This document shows, in pieces, positions 30,234 to 35,622 of a DNA stretch of 35,622 nt. The first letter of the stretch is position 1, and every line of letters begins with the position of its first letter. A program made the translations under genes and the position numbers. This stretch comes from Pseudobutyrivibrio sp. UBA1225 (GTDB taxonomy: Bacteria > Bacillota > Clostridia > Lachnospirales > Lachnospiraceae), in the NCBI GenBank assembly GCA_002309345.1, contig DBWZ01000014.1:1-35622 (forward strand), in the 5' to 3' direction. The notes beneath the pieces are model-generated. The model saw nothing but the letters and a program-made list of their open reading frames with translations, did no database searches and was not told the DNA's origin.

Positions 30234-31301
30234 TTACATTGTACTTTTGCGCTCAACCAATTCGGGAGCTAAAAGCACGTGGGCATCCTTTTTTAGGATG
30301 CTGCCATTTATCAGACCTATTAGAGTCTGAGCTGCCCGCTTCCCAAGTTCTTCCTGAGGATGCGCAATTGTAGTTATCCCTTTGCTATGCGCTAAAAGAG
30401 AATTATCAAAGCCTGTCACAGATATATCTTCCGGAACCCTTTTGCCAATGGAGTTTAGTCCCTTTATAACCTCTGCTGCAATCTCATCGTTATAGCACAC
30501 CACCGCTTGGCATGCTGTTCCCGCTTCGTATATACGAAGCAATCCCTCCATAGGTTTGACGCCTTTATCCTTGGTGTGATACCAGATAACCAAGTCGGGA
30601 TTATATGAAATTCCTGCCTCCTGCAAAGCCATTACATAGCCCTTGTGACGCAATATCCCCTGAGTATCATCAGCCTTAAATATGCCGGCAATTTCTTGAT
30701 GACCTAAATCAATCAAATGCTTGGTAATCATCTTGCCACCCCACACGTCATCAAGCATCACATGCGGTCTGTCCAACATGGCCTCATAGCACCCCTGAAT
30801 AAACACATAGGGAATCCCCATGGCATCCATCTGGTCGTACAGCACCTGATGCTGACAACTGATGGCGCTCTGGCTAGGTTCAATTATCATGCCGTCGATG
30901 TTTTTCGATAACAATTCCTCCATGCACCAGGCCTCGCCCTTGCGAGAGTTATTGGTGGTCTTGAGGAGAATGCTGTATCCGTTGTCGGAAAGCACCTGAT
31001 TGATACCCTGAATAACCCTTGGGAAAATGTAATCAGACATATATGTAGACACTACGGCGATGTTCTTGCTATTGCCGCTTTTGGTACGTCGTCTAGCCAC
31101 AAAGGTACCGCTGCCGTGCTTGGCATAGAGGTAGCCCTCCTGCTCAAGCTCCAAAATAGCCTTGCGAACCGTCTGCCTGCTGACACCGTATTTGGCTGCC
31201 AACTGATTCTCAGATGGAATCTTGGTGTCGACCTCATACTTGCCTGCATTTATAGCCTTTTTTATGTGGTTTACTATTAATTCATGTTTCGAGTTAACCA
31301 T
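30234..31301 (-). CDS. AraR-type GntR/LacI chimeric repressor
   Basis: 355 residues. Residues 1-72 are a GntR winged helix (KIPSENQLAAKYGVSRQTV; GSGTFV wing), fused to a LacI/GalR-type periplasmic-binding-like effector domain (about 78-350: NIAVVSTYMSDYIFPRVIQG; MIIEPS; PEDISVTGFDNS near the C-terminus). This is the layout of AraR, the arabinose repressor of Firmicutes. The inducer is likely L-arabinose or another sugar. No arabinose genes are nearby, so it may act on the SGNH gene or elsewhere. I see no clear ribosome site before the ATG, which is unusual here. Confidence 0.88.
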   Translation of the reverse strand: MVNSKHELIVNHIKKAINAGKYEVDTKIPSENQLAAKYGVSRQTVRKAILELEQEGYLYAKHGSGTFVARRRTKSGNSKNIAVVSTYMSDYIFPRVIQGINQVLSDNGYSILLKTTNNSRKGEAWCMEELLSKNIDGMIIEPSQSAISCQHQVLYDQMDAMGIPYVFIQGCYEAMLDRPHVMLDDVWGGKMITKHLIDLGHQEIAGIFKADDTQGILRHKGYVMALQEAGISYNPDLVIWYHTKDKGVKPMEGLLRIYEAGTACQAVVCYNDEIAAEVIKGLNSIGKRVPEDISVTGFDNSLLAHSKGITTIAHPQEELGKRAAQTLIGLINGSILKKDAHVLLAPELVERKSTM

Positions 31302-31319
31302 AGAATAATAATAACAAAA

Positions 31320-31346
31320 GGGCCAAGGAAAGTTAATCCTTGACCC
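31320..31346 (-). terminator. Terminator of the dapL operon
   Basis: Minus strand GGGTCAAGG pairs with CCTTGGCCC around a 9-base loop, then TTTTGTT. It lies about 50 bases after the dapL stop. Confidence 0.8.
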
Positions 31347-31395
31347 AATTTTCTTTCAGAAAATATTACTCAATGTCAGGTTTTGACTCATTGAT

Positions 31396-32610
31396 TTACA
31401 AATTTTTAATTCTATCAATAGCACGTACTGTGTTTTCTGCAGAACCGAAAGCTGTCAGTCTGAAGTATCCTTCACCAGATGGTCCAAAGCCTGCACCTGG
31501 TGTACCAACGACCTGTGCCTTTTCCAATAGATAATCAAAGAACTCCCAAGATGTCATCTTGTCTGGAGTCTTGAGCCAGATGTATGGAGCATTAACGCCA
31601 CCATATACCTCAAAGCCTGCATCCTTAAGTCCTGTATAGATTGTCTTGGCGTTGTTCATGTAATAACCAACCTGCTGGCGAATCTGAGCCTTGCCCTCTG
31701 CTGAGTACACTGCCTCGCCTGCTTTTTGGATAATGTATGGAGCACCGTTAAACTTGGTGCCGTGGCGACGTGCCCACATGCCGTGAAGAGAAACACCATC
31801 AAACACCAAATCCTTTGGAACTATTGTATAACCAAGTCTCACACCTGTGAAGCCTGCGTTCTTAGAGAATGAGTGAATCTCGATTGCGCATGTCTTGGCG
31901 CCTGTACATTCATAGATAGAATGAGGAACATCTTCCTCTGAAATGTATGCCTCGTATGCAGCGTCAAAGATGATGAGGCTGCCGTTTTTGTTGGCGTAAT
32001 CAACCCAAAGCTGAAGCTGTGACTTGGTGAGTGTTGTACCTGTTGGGTTGTTTGGTAAGCAAAGATAAATAACGTCTGGAGTCTCCTTTGGGAACTCTGG
32101 AACGAAGTGATTTTCTGCTGTAGTTGGCATGTAGATAAGATCTGACCACTTCCCCTGAGACTCGTCGTAAGTACCACAACGGCCAGCCATAACGTTTGAA
32201 TCTACGTATACTGGATAAACAGGATCACAAACAGCGATCTTAGCATCTGCTGAGAAAAGCTCCTGAATATCTGCTGAGTCAGATTTTGCACCATCTGAAA
32301 CGAAGACTTCATCTGCGCTGATGTCGCAGCCTCTTGCCTGATAATCATTCTTAGCAATTGCCTCGCGAAGGAATGAATATCCCAAGTCTGGCGCATAGCC
32401 ATGGAAAGTAGAAGCGTCCGCCATTTCATCAACCGCTGAGTGAAGAGCGTTAATCATAGCAGGTGCGATTGGCTGTGTTACATCGCCAATACCAAGTCTG
32501 ATAATATCTGCGTTTGGATTTGCTTCACTATATGCTGCAACCTTTTTAGCAATTGTTGAGAATAGATAGCTTCCTGGTAGTTTTTGGAAATTAGTGTTTA
32601 CCTTGAACAT
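31396..32610 (-). CDS. dapL: LL-diaminopimelate aminotransferase
   Basis: Converts tetrahydrodipicolinate directly to LL-diaminopimelate with glutamate, the short route to lysine and cell-wall diaminopimelate. 404 residues, the usual length. The start FKVNTNFQKLPGSYLF and the block LGIGDVTQPI are diagnostic. Other parts: SDGAKSDSAD, LCLPNNPTGT (Asn), FDAAYEAYI (Asp), HSFSKNAGFTGVRLGY with PLP Lys250, and a C-terminal FRLTAFGS with the substrate-binding Arg. AGGAGG precedes the ATG. It follows hisA by 20 bases as the last gene of the operon. Confidence 0.96.
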   Translation of the reverse strand: MFKVNTNFQKLPGSYLFSTIAKKVAAYSEANPNADIIRLGIGDVTQPIAPAMINALHSAVDEMADASTFHGYAPDLGYSFLREAIAKNDYQARGCDISADEVFVSDGAKSDSADIQELFSADAKIAVCDPVYPVYVDSNVMAGRCGTYDESQGKWSDLIYMPTTAENHFVPEFPKETPDVIYLCLPNNPTGTTLTKSQLQLWVDYANKNGSLIIFDAAYEAYISEEDVPHSIYECTGAKTCAIEIHSFSKNAGFTGVRLGYTIVPKDLVFDGVSLHGMWARRHGTKFNGAPYIIQKAGEAVYSAEGKAQIRQQVGYYMNNAKTIYTGLKDAGFEVYGGVNAPYIWLKTPDKMTSWEFFDYLLEKAQVVGTPGAGFGPSGEGYFRLTAFGSAENTVRAIDRIKNL

Positions 32611-32630
32611 TTTTGCCTCCTGTTAAATGT

Positions 32631-33422
32631 TTATTGATTTGAAACTACTCTTTTGACGATTTCATCGTATGATAAATCGCCTCCGAATAAATCTAAGCTA
32701 GAGCCGATAGTAAAATCCATATTGCCATTGGAAAGAGTGTCAATAAGCTGGATGTCGTCGTAATTTGAAATACCTCCAGCATAGGTGATTGGAACCTTGT
32801 TGTAGGTCGATAAGAATTCGACCAAATCCCTCTCGATTCCCTTTTGCTTGCCCTCTACATCTGCAGCGTGGATTAAAAACTCGTCGCAATAGAATGCTAA
32901 TTTGTCAAGGAAGTCAAAAGTGATAACCTCCTTGGAAATCTTTTGCCAACGATCTGTGACAATGTAATATTTATCATCAACTCGTTTGCAGGATAAATCG
33001 AGAACCAAATGCTCTCGACCGACTGCCTCCGAGATGCGCTTTAAAGCGTCAAAATCAACTCGACCATCATTAAATACGTAGGAAGTAACAATAACGTGGC
33101 TTGCGCCCGCTTTGATAAAATCAAGCGCATTGCTATCATCAACGCCACCACCATACTGCAACCCGCTTGGGTACGCACCAAGTGCCGCCTTGGCAGCCTG
33201 CTCCGAAAGCAGGTATTCTGCTGTGCCCTTTTTGTTAAGGTTGATAATGTGCCCACCAGTGAGACCATCTCGCTTGTAGAGATTGGCGTAGTAAACTGAA
33301 TCCTTGTCTGCAACAAAGTTTTCTTGGGGATTTGTATCGGCTTGATTCAAATCCGACAAGGTGGAACCCACTATCTGCTTTACCTGTCCGTTGTGGATGT
33401 CAATGCATGGTCTGAATTGCAT
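32631..33422 (-). CDS. hisA: Phosphoribosylformimino-AICAR-P isomerase, eukaryote-type HisA
   Basis: Histidine biosynthesis, TIM-barrel isomerase of ProFAR. 263 residues, longer than ordinary bacterial HisA (about 245). The opening FRPCIDIHNGQVKQIVG has the catalytic Asp8, and GGHIINL, GLQYGGGV, VLDLSCKRVD (second catalytic Asp), FLIHAADVEGK and ITYAGGIS follow the fungal/plant HIS6 pattern rather than the usual bacterial one. Such genes occur in some Clostridia. No other his gene is beside it. GGAGG precedes the ATG. It lies between the M18 peptidase (51-base gap with a hairpin at 33453-33470) and dapL. Confidence 0.92.
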   Translation of the reverse strand: MQFRPCIDIHNGQVKQIVGSTLSDLNQADTNPQENFVADKDSVYYANLYKRDGLTGGHIINLNKKGTAEYLLSEQAAKAALGAYPSGLQYGGGVDDSNALDFIKAGASHVIVTSYVFNDGRVDFDALKRISEAVGREHLVLDLSCKRVDDKYYIVTDRWQKISKEVITFDFLDKLAFYCDEFLIHAADVEGKQKGIERDLVEFLSTYNKVPITYAGGISNYDDIQLIDTLSNGNMDFTIGSSLDLFGGDLSYDEIVKRVVSNQ

Positions 33423-33452
33423 TAAATGTGTCCTCCAAAAGAGTGAATGTCC

Positions 33453-33470
33453 GCAGCTTTCGCTAGCTGC
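33453..33470. other. Small hairpin between the M18 peptidase and hisA genes
   Basis: GCAGCT / AGCTGC around a 6-base loop containing GCGAAA on the minus strand. There is no T-run, so it is more likely a stability or processing hairpin than a terminator. Confidence 0.5.
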
Positions 33471-33473
33471 AAA

Positions 33474-34781
33474 TCACTTCACAGTATAGTTTGAGCCAGA
33501 AATATTTTCAATAACTGTTTCGTAAAATTTCGTAGCGATTTTCTGTAAATATTCGGTATCTTTCACACCTGCCGTCTCATATGGAGAGTGCATCGCAAGC
33601 TGTGCCAATCCGATATCAACTCCGTTGATAGAAACATGGGCATTTGACAGGTTGCCAAGAGTTGAACCTCCCGCCACATCAGAGCGATTTACAAATGTCT
33701 GATATGGAACCTTTGCCTTTTTACAAATCTCGGTAAAAATACCGTGCGCCAAGCCATCTGTCATGTACTTTTGGTTGGCATTGAACTTAATTACAATCCC
33801 CTGATTCATATAAACCTTGTTGGTTGGATCACTCTTCTCCGGATAGTTTGGATGAAGTGCGTGAGCATTATCAGCTGAAACCATAAATGAATTAGCAATT
33901 GCTGTGAGCAGAGATGAATTGTTCCCACCCTGCGATTCGTTTATACGAATTAATGTATCATAAAGAAATGTTGAATCGGCTCCCTGCTTGGTGCCGCTGC
34001 CCACCTCTTCATTGTCGAAGGTTACGTGTATTTGCACTGCGGTATCAGAATTTTTAGCTGCAAGCAAACCTACCATAGAGCTGTAAGAGCACTGCAAATC
34101 GTCAAGGCGTCTGCTGGAGATAAACTCATCCTTTGCTCCCCAAACTTTGCCTTTCTCTCTATTATATAGGAACAAATCAGAGCCGATGATGTCATCAACC
34201 TTAACCGAAAGCTCCTTTGCCACAAGCTCCTTCAGATTGAACTTTTCATCCATGGAAATAAGCGGCAGCATGTCCTTTTGAGCGTTGTATTTGTAACCAT
34301 CATTAGCCTCTCGATTCATGTGAATCGCAAGGGATGGAAGCATGCACAAATCCCTATCAAAATCTACAAGCCTGGTTTCTAGCTTGCCTGCACCTGCTTT
34401 AACAATAACTCGCCCTGCAATTGAAAGTGGTCTATCAAACCAAGGTGCCATCAACATCCCACCGTACTTTTCTGTGTTCAGCTTTACGTAATGCCCCTCT
34501 TTCATCTCTGGCATTTCTTTGATGCGAAACGTAGGAGAATCAGAATGAGATGCCATAATCATGTAGCTTCCCACTGATTTTTTTGGCATCCTAAACGCCA
34601 AGATAGAAGAGCCATTTCTTGTGACAAAATAGCTTTTCCCAAGCTTTATCTTCCATGGCTTTGCTTCGCTAAGCTCGGTAAAGTCAGCCTCCAAGAAAGC
34701 CTTGCGCTGATTTTCCACCCCGTGAAATTGAGAAGGGCTTTCTTCTATAAAATGAAACAATCCCTTAACAGCTTTATTCAT
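33474..34781 (-). CDS. M18-family aminopeptidase
   Basis: 435-residue cytosolic zinc aminopeptidase of the aspartyl aminopeptidase family. ASHSDSPTFRIKE (metal His and Asp), LAIHMNREAN, FDNEEVGSGTKQGADSTF (catalytic Glu pair), SADNAHALHPNYPEKSDP (metal Asp and His) and a C-terminal SPYETAGVKD with the last metal-binding region are all present. It removes N-terminal, typically acidic, residues from peptides. The start at 34781 is chosen: its ATG shares a base with the flavin-reductase stop (TGATG), with a GAGGGG site upstream. Second gene of the operon. Confidence 0.93.
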   Translation of the reverse strand: MNKAVKGLFHFIEESPSQFHGVENQRKAFLEADFTELSEAKPWKIKLGKSYFVTRNGSSILAFRMPKKSVGSYMIMASHSDSPTFRIKEMPEMKEGHYVKLNTEKYGGMLMAPWFDRPLSIAGRVIVKAGAGKLETRLVDFDRDLCMLPSLAIHMNREANDGYKYNAQKDMLPLISMDEKFNLKELVAKELSVKVDDIIGSDLFLYNREKGKVWGAKDEFISSRRLDDLQCSYSSMVGLLAAKNSDTAVQIHVTFDNEEVGSGTKQGADSTFLYDTLIRINESQGGNNSSLLTAIANSFMVSADNAHALHPNYPEKSDPTNKVYMNQGIVIKFNANQKYMTDGLAHGIFTEICKKAKVPYQTFVNRSDVAGGSTLGNLSNAHVSINGVDIGLAQLAMHSPYETAGVKDTEYLQKIATKFYETVIENISGSNYTVK

Positions 34782-35353
34782 CACTTCTTCCCCTCTTTCT
34801 TTATTGAATATCCAAAGGTGCCCTGTGGCTTGGTCAAACCGTAGTAGGTACCGTGTGAATATGCCAAAAGTCCTGCCTTTTCAAGCTCGAACTTACCTGT
34901 CTCATTCATGTACTTTTCATCTGCATGGACGCAAAGAACATCTGCCACAAACATGGTGTGACTGCCATACTCATGAATCTCTCTAACCTTACACTCAATA
35001 TTCACCGGAGATTCCTCTATCATCGGAGCGTCGATTTCATCAGCCTGAACCTTGTGCAATCCCAGCTTTTCAAACTTGTCTACATCCCTCCCGCTAGTAA
35101 CTCCGCTAAAATCGGTAGCAAAAACCAAGTCCTCAGTAGTCAGGTTAATAACAAACACCCCCGACTCCTTAATCATGTCATATGAGTGACGCTCTGGTCT
35201 AACAGAAATATATGCCATTGGAGGATTGGTGCACACTGTACCTGTCCACGCCACCGTAAGAACATTATCCTCTCCATCCTTGCTGCGACAGCTAACCATC
35301 ACAGCAGGCAACGGATAAATCATATTGCCCGGCTTCCATTTTTGCTTACTCAT
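34781..35353 (-). CDS. Flavin reductase-like FMN-binding protein
   Basis: 190 residues of the split-barrel flavin-reductase domain (DIM6/NTAB type). PLPAVMVSCRSKDGEDNVLTVA holds the flavin phosphate region, MAYISVRPERHSYDMI and FVINL follow the family order, and CKVREIHEYGSHTMFVADV ends the barrel. It binds FMN and probably reduces it or a substrate with NAD(P)H; the partner is unknown. The start at 35353 (MSKQKW) is preferred because AAGGAGG lies 6 bases upstream; earlier codons fall within the leader. First gene of the operon with M18 peptidase, hisA and dapL. Confidence 0.9.
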   Translation of the reverse strand: MSKQKWKPGNMIYPLPAVMVSCRSKDGEDNVLTVAWTGTVCTNPPMAYISVRPERHSYDMIKESGVFVINLTTEDLVFATDFSGVTSGRDVDKFEKLGLHKVQADEIDAPMIEESPVNIECKVREIHEYGSHTMFVADVLCVHADEKYMNETGKFELEKAGLLAYSHGTYYGLTKPQGTFGYSIKKEGKK

Positions 35354-35438
35354 GCACGACCTCCTTATATCTAAATAAATCACTAATAAATATACCGTTA
35401 ATGGCTCCCATAATCAACAACCGCCGAAGGCCTCTTTG

Positions 35439-35621
35439 CTATTCGCAGTTCTCAAATAATGTCCCCCCGCTCGCCCCAGCCCGCCCAGGCTCTCCGCCCC
35501 CTAGCTCGCCAGCCTCAGGGTGACCTGCTGACAATTTAGCTAAGATTATAGATTTTCTTAATGCCAAAAGGGAGCTTCTGTCGGGTGTGCGTTCGCCGAT
35601 TTTACAATTCGAAGGGAATGT
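35439..35621 (-). CDS. C-terminal part of an unidentified gene with GC-rich tail (5' part outside window)
   Basis: Sixty codons open from the window edge to TAG (35439-35441). The first half looks like ordinary protein (ERTPDRSSLLALRKSIILA). The second half turns abruptly GC-rich and reads GELGGGEPGRAGASGG before ending LFENCE-stop. The GRAGA and Asn-Cys-Glu-stop ends match the fragment at 1-87. I cannot name the family. It is followed after 85 bases by the flavin-reductase start. Confidence 0.45.
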   Translation of the reverse strand, partial: TFPSNCKIGERTPDRSSLLALRKSIILAKLSAGHPEAGELGGGEPGRAGASGGTLFENCE

Positions 35622-35622
35622 A

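Overview
The window reads as chromosomal DNA of an anaerobic Firmicute, most likely a Lachnospiraceae member of the Butyrivibrio/Pseudobutyrivibrio/Roseburia type. Reasons: AT-rich DNA with strong GGAGG ribosome sites, a HrcA/CIRCE-controlled clpB, LL-diaminopimelate aminotransferase (DapL), a eukaryote-type HisA, xylose genes with AraC- and AraR-type regulators, a Pro-Gly-Arg-His-Gln-Lys tRNA cluster, and the hairpin-rich intergenic repeat familiar from this family. The genus is an inference. Nearly every gene lies on the minus strand.

Layout, left to right. 1-2262: the tail of a plus-strand gene, then a malY-type aminotransferase and a DUF3737 beta-helix protein behind one promoter with a dyad. 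2305-3957: an Mbeg1-like alpha/beta hydrolase with a membrane tail. 4048-6886: clpB with a terminator and a perfect CIRCE. 7003-9021: a YtrA-type GntR repressor, ABC ATPase and permease, with a palindromic operator over the promoter. 9126-13034: xylulokinase, an L-fucose-isomerase-family sugar isomerase, and a scar where the C-terminal remnant of xylose isomerase abuts the C-terminal remnant of an AraC regulator on the other strand. 13044-17961: a viroplasmin/RNase H protein, then an operon of a DUF6273 surface protein, YugP-type zinc protease, GNAT acetyltransferase and AraC regulator. 18055-18980: shikimate kinase ending inside a 189-bp fold-back element, and an unlisted 45-residue zinc-ribbon gene.

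19187-25717 is accessory DNA lying downstream of tRNA-Lys. Three direct copies of the tRNA-Lys 3' end (A at 19936, C at 21193, B at 25692) divide it into two tandem units. The smaller holds a Bro-type protein. The larger holds a 923-residue protein with ten zinc-ribbon repeats, a Vsr/DUF559-like nuclease domain and a NUMOD1-like tail, an RCC1-like pseudogene, and a DUF3800 gene placed directly behind an attenuator-like leader. Beyond copy A are a DUF3791/DUF3990-type toxin-antitoxin-like module whose central gene has collapsed, and a second Bro fragment. No integrase is present.

25695-26446: six tRNA genes with a consensus promoter. 26551-29415: cadmium/zinc/lead resistance (stand-alone HMA protein, P1B ATPase, CadC-like sensor) with an SmtB-type operator. 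29432-31301: AraR-type regulator and SGNH hydrolase. 31320-35353: operon of flavin reductase, M18 aminopeptidase, hisA and dapL. 35439-35621: the GC-rich 3' end of another gene, whose tail resembles the one at position 1.

The most interesting material is the tRNA-Lys island (zinc-ribbon nuclease plus attenuated DUF3800 gene), followed by the gene scars (xylA/araC, DUF3990, RCC1, Bro) and the fold-back element that supplies the end of aroK.
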